Below, piece by piece: positions 9,003 through 17,958 of a stretch of 64,000 nucleotides of DNA. The stretch lies in assembly GCA_037200885.1 (NCBI GenBank), contig JBBCIN010000001.1, positions 1,922,001-1,986,000 on the forward strand, read 5' to 3'. The notes beneath the pieces are model-generated. The model saw nothing but the letters and a program-made list of their open reading frames with translations, made no database searches and was not told where the DNA came from. Source of the DNA: PMG-095 sp037200885. Lineage in GTDB: Bacteria; Myxococcota_A; Polyangia; Polyangiales; Polyangiaceae. Both the position numbers and the translations under genes were made by a program. Position 1 is the first letter of the stretch, and each line of letters begins with the position of its first letter.

Positions 9003-9226
9003 ACGTGAACGTGAACGTGAATGTGAACGAAAAGCACGAATTGCTGGGCGATCGCGCCCCCGCATCGCACCTCGTATCCCGGCAGGGTTCCGAACTCGGA
9101 CGCCGAAGGCTTGGTCGGGGTGTGACGGGCTTGGTGACCATCAACAACCCTCCTTATTTGGAGAGGGAGACGCTGCGCGGGAGCGTTCACGTTCACGTTC
9201 ACGTTCACGTTCACGTTCACGTTTTC
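9003..9226. repeat. Inverted GTGAAC hexamer arrays, second locus
   Basis: Bases 9003-9031 carry GTGAAC hexamers and 9184-9226 carry seven or so GTTCAC hexamers, the inverse. The right arm begins with GGGAGCGTTCACG, close to GGAGAGCGTTCACG at the first locus (207-220), so the two loci share more than the hexamer. Between the arms lie an inverted copy of the dispersed element (9099-9145) and a GGGCGATCGCGCCCCC motif (9052). The array ends 6 bases before the stop codon of the minus-strand gene at 9232. The 305-base gap holds nothing else I can see. Confidence 0.8.
9099..9145 (-). repeat. Dispersed element TTGATGGTCAC...GCCTTCGGCGTC, copy 2
   Basis: Read on the minus strand it starts TTGTTGATGGTCACC and ends AAGCCTTCGGCGTC. 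It lies between the two hexamer arms at 9003-9226. Confidence 0.7.
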
Positions 9227-9231
9227 GAGAG

Positions 9232-12177
9232 TTAGAAGCCCGAGACGATCACGGCGTAGGTTTGGAAGCCGTGCGCTTCGTGGTCTAGGCCGTGCGCGAC
9301 GCCTAGGCGGAGGTTGCTTTGCATGAAGTAGGCGGTGATGGCGTCGAGCCAGAGTTCGGCGCCGACGCTGCCGTGGAATTGGTCGAAGGGTTCGTTGGGG
9401 TCGATTTTGCTGTAGGCGCCGCCGTAGTCGAAGAACAAAACGCCGGTAATCGTGCGCAGGAAGATGGGCAGGGTGCTCAGGCCGCGGTCGGCGTAGATCA
9501 CCGGGAAGCGGTACTCGGCATTGAGTAGGTTGTAGGAGGTGCCGATGAATTGCGCCGGGGCGTAACCGCGCAGGACGAACGCGCTTTGGCGGACTACGCT
9601 GTTGTAGCTGTCGTACAAGGATTCATCGACGAAGCCGCCGGTGGCGTACAGGCCGCGACGGACGTAGCTGCCGGTCGAGGTGCCGCCGGACAGGGCCAGC
9701 GCGAGCACGTGGTGCGTGCCCCAAGGCATGAGCTGATAGACAGAGGCAACGCCGCCGATCGCGGTCAGCGTGCTGTCGCTGCCGAGCGCTTCCGCGGCTT
9801 CGTCCAAGCCGAGCCCGATCGAGAAGCCCTTCTCGGCGCTGATGCCATAGGCGGTGCCCTGCACGTTGTTGTACGAGTAGCCGAGATGCAGCGAGCCCAG
9901 GTAGCCGCGATCGGGTGTGATGGGGACGAGTGAGGTTGGATCGGCGCGGGTGCCGGTCGGCAAATCTCGGCTGAAATTGGCGATTGTATAGCTCAGGGCG
10001 ACGCTTTGACTGTCGAATTCGCCGGGCACACCCCACGAGATCCCGGTGCTCGCGCCGGTGAGGTGCTCGGTGGTGATCGGAGTTTGGTTGCCGTAGCGGT
10101 AGTCGTTACGCGGGGTGGCCGATCGAAACACCCCGGTGCGGAACGAGAACGGCAAGCGATTGTAGGAGTAGTTCGCGCTGCCACCGATCTCGCTGTTTTC
10201 GCTCGTGGGGATGGTCAGGGTGGCGTCGAAGGCGTGCCTGCCGACCGCGTCCGAACCCACCGTACCGATGGTGAAGGTGTTGCCGAAGGTGCCTGAGCCG
10301 TATGCGATCGTCCAGGCGTGTGGGCGCAGCGTGGGCAGCGGGTTGTAACTCTCGACTGGCCATGCGTGGCTGATGCCGGGTTCGAACGCCGGTGAGCGAT
10401 CATCCAAGGCGTCGGGAGCGGGCAAGAAGCGGCTCTGCTCGAGCGGTAGCTCGTACAAGTCGAAGCCGTGCGAGTCGTAGCCGACGTAGACCATCCGCCG
10501 TCCGTCGCTGGAGACTGCGGGCATATACGCGCCAGTCAGCACGTTCGTCACTTGCAGCAGCTTTCGGGAGCCGAGCTCGTACGCGAACACATTGGCGATC
10601 CCGGTGCGATCCGACACGAAATAGAGCGTCTTGCCGTCCGGCGACCAGACCGGCTGTTGGTCGATCGCGCGATCGTGCGTGACCTCGTAGAACGACCCGC
10701 TCTGCACATCGACGACGCGGATGTCGCGGTAGCCGCCGCGCGTCCACGCGCTGTACGCGAGCTGCCGGCCGTCGGGTGAGAAGCGCGGCGTGTACGCCTG
10801 CTCGTACTCGGCGCTGGGGACCAGTGCGCGCTCGCCCTCGAGCTCGTGCTGCGCGTTGACACGTGCGATGCGCAGGGTGCTGGTGCCCGCGCGGTTGGTC
10901 ACGTAACTGAGCCAGCGTCCGTCGGGACTCACATCCGGCGTGCCCGCGCGGGCGCCGACGGTGAGCCGTTGCCGATTGCGCTCGGTGCCGGCTGGCGAGC
11001 GAGTATTGGCCGGTTGTCGCAGCAGATCGTTGAAGAAGTAGAGCCGATTGGAGGGCGCCGAGTTGTCGAAATAGAGTGAACAGTCGCGATCGACGGAGAG
11101 GCCGTGGCCACCCGAGCGCGCGAGCAATTCGGCGCTGGCGTCCGGATCTTGGGCATCGAGCTCGAGCGAGTAGATCCCGGCCGTAGTGTTGCCGTCGTCG
11201 CGGGCGTAGACCAAGCGCGGCCCGCCGCGCTGGCCGCATTGCGGCATGAAAACCGGGGTCGAAGCGTTGAACCCGCGCCGCGTCAGGCGCCGACCTTGGC
11301 GCAGGCCCCGCGCCTGGACGGACAGCGTTTGCGCGGCGTATTTGCGCTCCAAATAGGCACGCCAACCCTCGTACAATTGCTCGTAGGTGCGGCCCGTGAC
11401 GCGTCGGATCGCGCGGTTGATGCCCCAGGGGATGACCGACGCGCCGTAGTCCGTGGCCACCGCGGCGTAGGTGTCCGGGCCGTACGTGTCGACGATCCAA
11501 CCGATGAAATTCGCGCCGTACAGATACCAGAGGTTACCGCCTGGCCAGCGCCGCGCCGGATTGCTGATTTCATCGAGGCGCGCCAAACGCTGATCGAGCA
11601 CGTCCGCGCGCAAATACATGTCGAACTGCGACGAGCGGAGCCGGCCGCCGGAGGTGTGCTCGCTCTCCATTACCACCGCCAGGCCTTCCAAGATCCAGCG
11701 CGGCTGGGCGTTGTTCGGCGCGAACGTCTTGCCCAAGATGGCATTGCCGATCGCGGGCAGGCCCGAGGTATTGTCGATCTGCAGGATGTGCGTGTACTCG
11801 TGGGTGATGAGCTCGTTGATCCAATTGTCGTAGTCGCCGAGCGGTGACATGTCGTCGGGCGCCGTCGCGAACAAACGCACCACGTTGTACGGCAGGGTCG
11901 AGGCCGAACCGTTCGCGGAATCGGTGTCGTCGGTGATCACGATTTCGGTGACTTGCTTCGGCGCCCAACCGAGCTGCGGCACCAGCCGTTGGTACACGGA
12001 CTCGGCGCTGCTGGCGGTGCGCTGGGCGATGTCTTCCTCCCCGCCGTGATAGTGGACACGAAAATGCGGGGTCTTGACCGTGTACCACTCGAGGTACGGG
12101 TCCCCCGCGTGCGCCTGCCCCTCCCACGAAACTCCCCAAATAACGCAGGCAAGCGCAAACCAGCGAGCGCGCATCAT
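9232..12177 (-). CDS. Peptidase-like/TolB-propeller/outer-membrane barrel protein
   Basis: A 981-residue exported protein with three parts. Residues 1-24 are a signal peptide. Residues about 25-290 resemble the peptidase MA-like metalloprotease domain and contain HEYTH (126-130), a zinc HExxH motif. Residues about 300-590 hold TolB/WD40-like propeller repeats (VSPDGRWLSYVTN, FSPDGRQLAYSAW, WSPDGKTLYFVSD). The C-terminal third is strand-rich (GYLGSLHLGYSYNNV, LNAEYRFPVIY, GSVGAELWLDAITAYF) like a BamA/D15-type outer-membrane barrel. This architecture suggests an envelope protein acting at the outer membrane; the substrate is unknown. Confidence 0.8.
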   Translation of the reverse strand: MMRARWFALACVIWGVSWEGQAHAGDPYLEWYTVKTPHFRVHYHGGEEDIAQRTASSAESVYQRLVPQLGWAPKQVTEIVITDDTDSANGSASTLPYNVVRLFATAPDDMSPLGDYDNWINELITHEYTHILQIDNTSGLPAIGNAILGKTFAPNNAQPRWILEGLAVVMESEHTSGGRLRSSQFDMYLRADVLDQRLARLDEISNPARRWPGGNLWYLYGANFIGWIVDTYGPDTYAAVATDYGASVIPWGINRAIRRVTGRTYEQLYEGWRAYLERKYAAQTLSVQARGLRQGRRLTRRGFNASTPVFMPQCGQRGGPRLVYARDDGNTTAGIYSLELDAQDPDASAELLARSGGHGLSVDRDCSLYFDNSAPSNRLYFFNDLLRQPANTRSPAGTERNRQRLTVGARAGTPDVSPDGRWLSYVTNRAGTSTLRIARVNAQHELEGERALVPSAEYEQAYTPRFSPDGRQLAYSAWTRGGYRDIRVVDVQSGSFYEVTHDRAIDQQPVWSPDGKTLYFVSDRTGIANVFAYELGSRKLLQVTNVLTGAYMPAVSSDGRRMVYVGYDSHGFDLYELPLEQSRFLPAPDALDDRSPAFEPGISHAWPVESYNPLPTLRPHAWTIAYGSGTFGNTFTIGTVGSDAVGRHAFDATLTIPTSENSEIGGSANYSYNRLPFSFRTGVFRSATPRNDYRYGNQTPITTEHLTGASTGISWGVPGEFDSQSVALSYTIANFSRDLPTGTRADPTSLVPITPDRGYLGSLHLGYSYNNVQGTAYGISAEKGFSIGLGLDEAAEALGSDSTLTAIGGVASVYQLMPWGTHHVLALALSGGTSTGSYVRRGLYATGGFVDESLYDSYNSVVRQSAFVLRGYAPAQFIGTSYNLLNAEYRFPVIYADRGLSTLPIFLRTITGVLFFDYGGAYSKIDPNEPFDQFHGSVGAELWLDAITAYFMQSNLRLGVAHGLDHEAHGFQTYAVIVSGF

Positions 12178-12198
12178 TGCGCTCTCATGTGCCCAGAC

Positions 12199-13213
12199 TC
12201 ACAGATCGTCGTGAAACAGCGGTTCGCGATTTCTGACGTAGCGATACACGAGCTGACGACCTTCGGGCGTGATCTGGGTGAACTGCGCGCCGAAGCCGGG
12301 CTTGCCGCCACCATCACCACCCGAGTCCGGCGTGTCGCGCGTCCAGCGCACGATGCCGAGCGCTTCGAACTCGTAGCCGCCGGGCATCGACACACGCAGC
12401 GATAGGATCTGACCAATGGGCGGGATCTGATAGGTGGCAACGAAGATGCCGCCGGAGTCGATCACGTCATTGCCGCTCAGGCCCTTGTAGAAATTGGTGC
12501 CGCTGTGCGCGCCGAGCTCGGCCTCGACGCGTACCGAGCCGGGGGGCGCGACGACCCGGCGCTGCCGCTGCAGGCGCCGCCGTTGCAGGCGCTGCCGCCG
12601 CAGGCGCTGCGGCGCGCGCGGGCGGCTGAAATGCAGCCGGTGCCGCAGCCGGGGCGGGCGGCTGAAATGCGGGCGCTGCCGGCGGCGGCGCGGCTTGCGC
12701 GGGCCAAGCTTGCGGGGGTTGCGGCATCGGCGGTTGGGCGTACGAGACTTGCGGCGCCACTTCCGGGCGAGGCTGATAGCCCATGGCTTGCGAGGGCTGT
12801 GTGGCGGGCCCCGCGCTTTGCGCCTGCGCGGGCGAATACGCTTGTGCCGGATTTCCGGCCACCATCGTGCCCGCGAACGGCGACACCGCAGGGGCTGGCG
12901 CGGCTTGCGACAACTGATGAATCAAGCCGAGTGATCCGGCGATCGCCTCCAGCGCGTGATCGACTGCGGGGTGCTGGCCCGCGCTCACTTGCAGTGTGGC
13001 TAGCGCTTGGCGCGTGGCGGCCAGTGCAGCCGGACCGGCTTCCGCGGTCGCACCGCCGTGGCTGGCCTCGATCCGATGCAGCGCGCTCATCGCGTGTGCG
13101 ACCGGCTCGGCCACACTCATCAACTGCGGCGGGACACCCGGGCTCTGTAACGCACCCAGAGCACGAGCGAGATTTTCACGTGCAGCACGGGCTGCCGAAA
13201 CGGGATCGGACAT
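12199..13213 (-). pseudogene. PilZ-domain protein, reading frame broken in a C6 run
   Basis: The first part (start ATG 13213, with GGAGGAG upstream) is a helical segment and a long Ala/Pro/Gln linker that would run out of frame and end at 12467. A second frame continues to 12199 and encodes a full PilZ domain: VEAELGAHSGTNFYKGLSGN, then DSGGIFVATYQIPPIGQ and FEALGIVRWTRD. The frames meet in CCCCCC (12541-12546 on the plus strand as GGGGGG). Removing one C joins them as GRRAPGSVRVEAEL, with Arg residues where PilZ domains bind c-di-GMP. It fits the myxobacterial PilZ family (TIGR02266 style). Either a sequencing error in the homopolymer or a real frameshift. Confidence 0.75.
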
Positions 13214-13292
13214 CCAAACTCCTCCAAGAGCGGTCGAGTCTATCATCGAGGGTTACGATTCCAAGTGCTCGATCCTACGGCGAAAGACTTCG

Positions 13293-14249
13293 CTAAGGGG
13301 AGAGAGGCCGGCCCACACGCAGCGCGACGGCTTCGGCCAGTGCATGGCGATCGAGCTCGGTCGGTTCCGCGCTCGGATCGTCGTCTTCCGTCTCGGCTTC
13401 GTCGCTGTCGTCCAGGAGCGCGCGCTCGACGGCAATCGCTCCGTCCGCGGTGCGAATGACGAGTGTGCCCGGCTGGCCGAGGACGGCCGCCTCACCCGGC
13501 TCGAGCGCGCGCACGAAATCCGTGGCCGGTTTCGCCCGGGTTACGAAGAAACGCAGCTCGCCGACCTCGACCGCCAACCCGGGAACCGGCGAAATCGCGC
13601 GAATTCGCCGCAAAACGCGCGCGGTCGACCAGGACCAATCGACGCCCAGCTCCCGGCCGGTCGGCTCGGGTGCCCAGGTAGCAGCTTGCTCGTCCTGCGC
13701 GGTGGGTGTGGGGGGATGGGAGCGCGCGAAGCGCCCCACCCCCTCCCTCAAAAGAGCGAGCGAGGGTCGATCGAGTGCGCGCGCCAGTTGCCAGGAGTTG
13801 CGCTCGCCCACCGGGATGGCGCGCTGAAGCAGGATGGTGCCCGTGTCGTACTCTGGAGCCAAGGTGTGCAAAGTCACGCCCGCCTCCTGGTCGCCACTGT
13901 CGATACTCCAAAAATACGGATTGGGTCCGCGGTGCCGAGGCAAAAGCGAGGGATGCACGCCGATGCCACCGTAGGTCGCCGCACTCAGCCAGGCGGCGGG
14001 CAGGAGGCGCGTCCAGAACCAGCTGACGATCAAATCAGGCCGGGCGCGCATCAGAGCGTGCTCGATCTGTGCGTGCAGTTCGTTCCGCGGCGCGCCCAGC
14101 GCATCCAGCACTGATTCCGGCGCGATTTGACGGGTGACGCGCCGGCGACCAGGGGCCGACAGGGGGCTGAGCACGCACGGATCGAGCTCGTGCCCATCGC
14201 GCAGCAGCAAATGGGCGCCCAGCGGCAAGCCAAAGTAGCCGACTTTCAA
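13293..14249 (-). CDS. Formyltransferase-like protein with altered active site
   Basis: 318 residues from a TTG at 14249 (GAGG upstream); the open frame extends further but would run antisense through ftsE. The fold is that of methionyl-tRNA formyltransferase: IGVHPSLLPRHRG at 96-108, YDTGTIL with Asp135, and a C-terminal Fmt-like half. In Fmt and ArnA the catalytic trio is Asn-His-Asp. Here His99 and Asp135 remain, but the Asn position is Gly97. It may act on another substrate or be inactive. The C terminus has an acidic Asp/Glu stretch. It is transcribed away from ftsE and toward the PilZ gene. Confidence 0.7.
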   Translation of the reverse strand: MKVGYFGLPLGAHLLLRDGHELDPCVLSPLSAPGRRRVTRQIAPESVLDALGAPRNELHAQIEHALMRARPDLIVSWFWTRLLPAAWLSAATYGGIGVHPSLLPRHRGPNPYFWSIDSGDQEAGVTLHTLAPEYDTGTILLQRAIPVGERNSWQLARALDRPSLALLREGVGRFARSHPPTPTAQDEQAATWAPEPTGRELGVDWSWSTARVLRRIRAISPVPGLAVEVGELRFFVTRAKPATDFVRALEPGEAAVLGQPGTLVIRTADGAIAVERALLDDSDEAETEDDDPSAEPTELDRHALAEAVALRVGRPLSP

Positions 14250-14315
14250 CTGACCTCGTCCCGGAGTGTGCCGAAAAGTTGTGCCGGCGCCATGCTCCCT
14301 GTTAACCACGAGCCG

Positions 14316-15104
14316 ATGGAATTCGGCGGAAAAAGTCGCGCCTTTCGTTCGGCGTTGCGCGAGGGCAGCCGCTTCGATCCCACGGCCTCGAACCGGCCGG
14401 TGTTGACGTTCGAGGGCGTCCACAAGGCTTATCGTGCCGATTGTCCGGTGCTTCGCGGACTGCAGCTCGAGATCGCGCGTGGTGAATTCGTGTTCATCAC
14501 CGGCCCCTCGGGCGCTGGTAAGAGCACGCTGCTTCGGCTGCTGTATGCGGCCGAGAGCGTGGATGCCGGGCGGATTCTGTTTCTTGGACGGGAAATTGGG
14601 CGGCTTACCGAGGCCTCGATTCCGTTTTTGCGCCGAAATATTGGGATTATTTTCCAGGACTTCAAGCTGGTAAAGAACTGGAGCGTGCTGGACAACGTGG
14701 CTCTGCCGCTCGAGGTGCTCGGGCTGCCCCCGCGGGTGATCCGCACACGCGTGGGTGAGGTGCTGGAGCGCGTGGGCTTGGCCGGACGAGGATCGGATCT
14801 GGCCAGTGTGCTCTCGGGTGGGGAACAACAGCGCGTGGCGGTCGCCCGCGCGATCGTGGGCGAGCCGGCGCTGTTGTTGGCGGACGAACCGACCGGCAAC
14901 CTCGATCCGCAATTGGCGGTCGATATCTTGGGCTTGCTCGAGGATATCAACGAGACCGGCGTGACCGTGCTGTTTGCGACCCACGATCGCTCGCTGCTCG
15001 ATGTGCGGCCCCGGCGCGTCGTGGTGCTCGACGAAGGCAAGGCCACCGACGTCCCGAACGGCTTGGACGACGCGGCGGAATTGGTCGGCAGGCGCGTGGC
15101 GTGA
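14316..15104 (+). CDS. ftsE: Cell-division ABC ATPase FtsE
   Basis: ATPase of the FtsEX complex, which couples cytoplasmic ATP hydrolysis to control of periplasmic cell-wall hydrolases at the division site. Visible motifs are Walker A GPSGAGKST, the FtsE-like IIFQDFKLVKNWSVLDNVALP (Q-loop), signature LSGGEQQRVAVARAI, Walker B LLLADEPTGNLD and the H-loop ATHD. The ATG at 14316 gives about 30 residues before the conserved LTFEGVHKAY; 14292 is an alternative start. ftsX follows after 10 bases and an envC-like gene after that. Confidence 0.92.
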   Translation: MEFGGKSRAFRSALREGSRFDPTASNRPVLTFEGVHKAYRADCPVLRGLQLEIARGEFVFITGPSGAGKSTLLRLLYAAESVDAGRILFLGREIGRLTEASIPFLRRNIGIIFQDFKLVKNWSVLDNVALPLEVLGLPPRVIRTRVGEVLERVGLAGRGSDLASVLSGGEQQRVAVARAIVGEPALLLADEPTGNLDPQLAVDILGLLEDINETGVTVLFATHDRSLLDVRPRRVVVLDEGKATDVPNGLDDAAELVGRRVA

Positions 15105-15114
15105 AGGATCGACA

Positions 15115-15984
15115 ATGACTCCCATCGAACGAGCGTGGCGCGGCACCAAAAACGATTGGCGACTGCACGCGTTGAGCGTGTTCTCGGTGGCCGTGGCCTT
15201 CGTCTGCTTGGCTTCCGCGCTCTTGGTCGTGGTCAACGTGAGCCACGTGAAAGATCGCTGGACGAGCACCGGGCGGGCCTCGGTTTACCTGAAAAGAGGC
15301 GCGGATCGCCAGCAAATCGCGACCATCGAGCGCGCGCTCCGAGCCAGCGACGGCGTGACCGACGTGAAATTCGTGTCCAGTGAAGACGCGCGGCATGAGC
15401 TGACCGGTCAGAGCGATGATCCGATCATCGACTCACTGCCGACCGAAGCGTTCCCCGCTTCGCTCGAGGTGAGCGTGCAGAGCGAAGTCGCTGCCGGTCG
15501 ACTCGACAAGCTTGCGCAACAGCTCGGCGCGCTGCCGGCGGTGGAACGCGTCGAGACGTACGCGGCGTGGAGCGATCGCTTGACCGCGCTCTTGGCCGGC
15601 GGGGTGACCGCGTCGGGCCTACTCGCGCTGGTCGTGCTCGCCGCGGTAGTCAGTGTGGTTTCGTCCACGATTCGGCTCGCCTTGCAGCGCCGCCGAATCG
15701 AGGTCGAAGTGCTGAAGCTCGTGGGCGCGACCGACGACTACGTGCGCCGCCCGTACGTCGTGGAAGGCGCAGTGCAAGGCGCGCTTGGGGCGACGCTCGC
15801 GCTCGTGCTCTTGGGCAGCCTGTTTGCCATCGTGCAGAGCCACTTCGATTCCAGTTTTGCCACGTTGATTGGCATGACTCCCTCGTTTTTGCCTTGGACC
15901 ATCGCCCTGGCGTTGGTCCTCGCCGGCGGGGCACTCGGCGCGCTCGCCGCGCTGCTCAGCGTGCGAAGGCTGCTCAGCGCATGA
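15115..15984 (+). CDS. ftsX: Cell-division permease-like protein FtsX
   Basis: 289 residues. N-terminal membrane segment around 20-40, then a periplasmic domain (SVYLKRGADRQQIATIERAL, typical of FtsX extracellular domains), then three membrane segments (about 165-190, 215-240, 255-280). RIEVEVLKLVGATDDYVRRP is the conserved cytoplasmic coupling loop facing FtsE. FtsX does not transport; it passes the ATPase movement of FtsE to a periplasmic activator. The start lies 10 bases after ftsE, and the stop overlaps the next gene (ATGA). Confidence 0.92.
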   Translation: MTPIERAWRGTKNDWRLHALSVFSVAVAFVCLASALLVVVNVSHVKDRWTSTGRASVYLKRGADRQQIATIERALRASDGVTDVKFVSSEDARHELTGQSDDPIIDSLPTEAFPASLEVSVQSEVAAGRLDKLAQQLGALPAVERVETYAAWSDRLTALLAGGVTASGLLALVVLAAVVSVVSSTIRLALQRRRIEVEVLKLVGATDDYVRRPYVVEGAVQGALGATLALVLLGSLFAIVQSHFDSSFATLIGMTPSFLPWTIALALVLAGGALGALAALLSVRRLLSA

Positions 15985-16997
15985 ATCCGCTCCGGCTGAG
16001 CCCGCTCTTGGGCGTGCTCTTGCTCGCGGCCAGCGCGGCGGCCATCAGTGCGCCCGCGGATGCGCCACTGGCCGATGATCAGACCGATCCGTCGGAGGCC
16101 GCCGAACCCGTCGCGGCGGCAGCGCAGCGGGATCTCGGTGGCGCCGCCGAGCGCCGCTTGAGCGAGCTCAATCGTCAAGCCCAAGCCGGCAAAGCCGAGC
16201 TCGATCGACTCGCCAAAGAGACGGACAGCGCGCATGCGCGCACGGTCACGCGCGGGCGCGTCTACGTGCGCCTGGCCAAAGCCGGCTTGCTCCCGGTTGG
16301 TGGCGGCTTCGAGGCGCTGGTCGAACACGCGGTACGCCTCGAACGCCTGCGCAATGCCATCGGTCGCGATCTCGAGCTCGAACGCGAGCTCAGCCTGCGT
16401 CGCGTCGCGCTCGGTCGCGAAGTGCTCGAGCTCGAAACGCGCCGCTCCACGCTGGAGAACGAAGTTCGAGCCATGAGCGCCGCACAGAGTGCGTTGCTCT
16501 CCGAACAGGACCGAGCGAACGCCTTCACGCGCGCGTTCGCGGGAGGCGTGGGCTCGTCGCACACCGCGGTTTACGGCGCGGGCGTGGGTCCGGCCGATTC
16601 AGCGCCCGCGAGCGGCGGCTTCGCCAGCCTGAAAGGGCGCTTACCCTTTCCGATCACGGGCCGCAGCGAGATCCGCAGCGCACAGCGGGCCGGCTCCGAA
16701 GGTCCGGGGCTGGAGATGTTCGCCCCGTCGGGCTCGGTCGTGCGCGCCGTGCAAGCCGGTCGCGTGGCCTTCGCTGATTCGTACGCGGCCTACGGTCTTA
16801 CCGTGATCCTCGATCACGGTGGCGGCTACTACACGGTGAGCGCGAACCTCGGATCGATCGACGTCAAGGTCGGTGACGACTTGCCCTCCGGCACGCGTCT
16901 CGGCACAGTGGGCAACACCGACGGCGCGTCGCGCCTGTATTTCGAGCTTCGATCAGGCACGAAAACCCTGCCGCCCACCGACTGGTTCGGCATTTGA
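15981..16997 (+). CDS. EnvC-like LytM-domain division activator
   Basis: 338 residues: signal peptide (1-24), a long coiled coil (about 45-180, rich in Leu, Arg, Glu), then a C-terminal LytM/M23 domain starting near LPFPITGRSEIRSAQ. The LytM metal ligands are degenerate: where active M23 enzymes have a closing HxH, this protein reads HGGGYYTVSAN. EnvC is likewise catalytically dead and activates amidases on command from FtsEX. The 4-base overlap with ftsX makes this the likely FtsEX partner. Confidence 0.85.
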   Translation: MNPLRLSPLLGVLLLAASAAAISAPADAPLADDQTDPSEAAEPVAAAAQRDLGGAAERRLSELNRQAQAGKAELDRLAKETDSAHARTVTRGRVYVRLAKAGLLPVGGGFEALVEHAVRLERLRNAIGRDLELERELSLRRVALGREVLELETRRSTLENEVRAMSAAQSALLSEQDRANAFTRAFAGGVGSSHTAVYGAGVGPADSAPASGGFASLKGRLPFPITGRSEIRSAQRAGSEGPGLEMFAPSGSVVRAVQAGRVAFADSYAAYGLTVILDHGGGYYTVSANLGSIDVKVGDDLPSGTRLGTVGNTDGASRLYFELRSGTKTLPPTDWFGI

Positions 16998-17025
16998 GCA
17001 ATCCGATCCGTTAAGCTCGGCCCCG

Positions 17026-17919
17026 ATGGGTTCGGCGCTCTTTCTGGTCTGCTCTCTGTTGGTTGCGGGCTATGTCGTGCGCCGGCTCGGCCGGCTGCCG
17101 GAGAACGCCGCCGAGGTCCTGAATCGCTTCGTGATCGATATTTGCGTTCCGGCCACGGTCCTCCGGCTGGTGCCGAAGATGACCGTGAGCCCGGCACTGG
17201 TGCTGCTGATCGTGGTCCCGTGGGTGATGGCTGGCCTCGCCTACCTGACGGCACGCGTCGCGCAGCGAATTTTGAACTTGGACGACAACAGCACCACCGC
17301 ACTATTCCTAGCGACGGCGCTCGGTAACACGTCGTTTCTCGGCTTCCCGCTCTGCAGCGGGTTGCTCGGCGAGAGCTCGCTGCCATTCGCCGCGGTGTAC
17401 GACCAGCTCGGCTCGTTCCTGATTCTCAGCACGGTGGCGCCGCTCGCGCTTGCCAAAGCGAGCGGCAGCTCTAGAGCAACCCCGGGACAGCTCGCGCGTC
17501 GCGTGCTGCTCTTCCCCCCGTTCTTCGCGCTGCTGATTGCGCTCCTGCCACTGCCGCATCCCGCGGCCCTCGAACCCGTGCTGGCGGCCGCGGCGGCGCC
17601 GCTGGTGCCGCTCGCCATGTTTGCGGTCGGCCTCAAGCTGCGCTTCTCACCGCCGAGACCCAAGCGCGTCTTCGCGCTCGGGCTCGGGCTGAAGCTGCTC
17701 ATCTTTCCGTGCGTCGGTTGGGCCTTGGCGCGCGCTTTGGGTGCGCACGGTCTAGTGCTGCAAGTCGCCGTGCTCGAGACCGCGATGCCGACGATGATTA
17801 CGGCCGGCGCGCTGATGATGGCCTACGGTGTGGCAGAAGAGTTAGCTGCGGCGTTCGTGAGCTGGGGGCTAATCTTTTCTCTGCTCACGGTACCCGTCTG
17901 GTCGCTGATGATTCGCTGA
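17026..17919 (+). CDS. AEC-family transporter
   Basis: 297-residue integral membrane protein with about ten hydrophobic segments in two repeats of five, as in the auxin efflux carrier/AEC family. Family-like stretches are FLATALGNTSFLGFP (the discontinuous helix motif with Asn and Pro) and VAVLETAMPTMITAGALMMAYG in the second half. Likely a secondary exporter of a small organic anion; the substrate cannot be read from sequence. It starts 28 bases after the envC-like gene. Confidence 0.8.
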   Translation: MGSALFLVCSLLVAGYVVRRLGRLPENAAEVLNRFVIDICVPATVLRLVPKMTVSPALVLLIVVPWVMAGLAYLTARVAQRILNLDDNSTTALFLATALGNTSFLGFPLCSGLLGESSLPFAAVYDQLGSFLILSTVAPLALAKASGSSRATPGQLARRVLLFPPFFALLIALLPLPHPAALEPVLAAAAAPLVPLAMFAVGLKLRFSPPRPKRVFALGLGLKLLIFPCVGWALARALGAHGLVLQVAVLETAMPTMITAGALMMAYGVAEELAAAFVSWGLIFSLLTVPVWSLMIR

Positions 17920-17958
17920 GCCTGGCCCGGACGCTCGGCGCCTGCTAATCCTGATTCG

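Noticed and set aside
63..9226. Hexamer arrays considered as a CRISPR array
   Set aside because: There are no unique spacers between units and no cas genes; the repeats are simple and inverted.
8489..9235. Long open frames through the hexamer arrays
   Set aside because: They are created by stop-free GTGAAC repeats and overlap real genes; no start or codon bias supports them.
12505..13296. Plus-strand frame opposite the PilZ gene
   Set aside because: Arg-rich translation typical of a shadow frame over an Ala/Pro-rich coding linker; no domain recognised.
14250..15269. N-terminal extension of the formyltransferase frame
   Set aside because: It runs antisense through ftsE and ftsX, which have strong motifs. 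The conserved fold starts at 14249.
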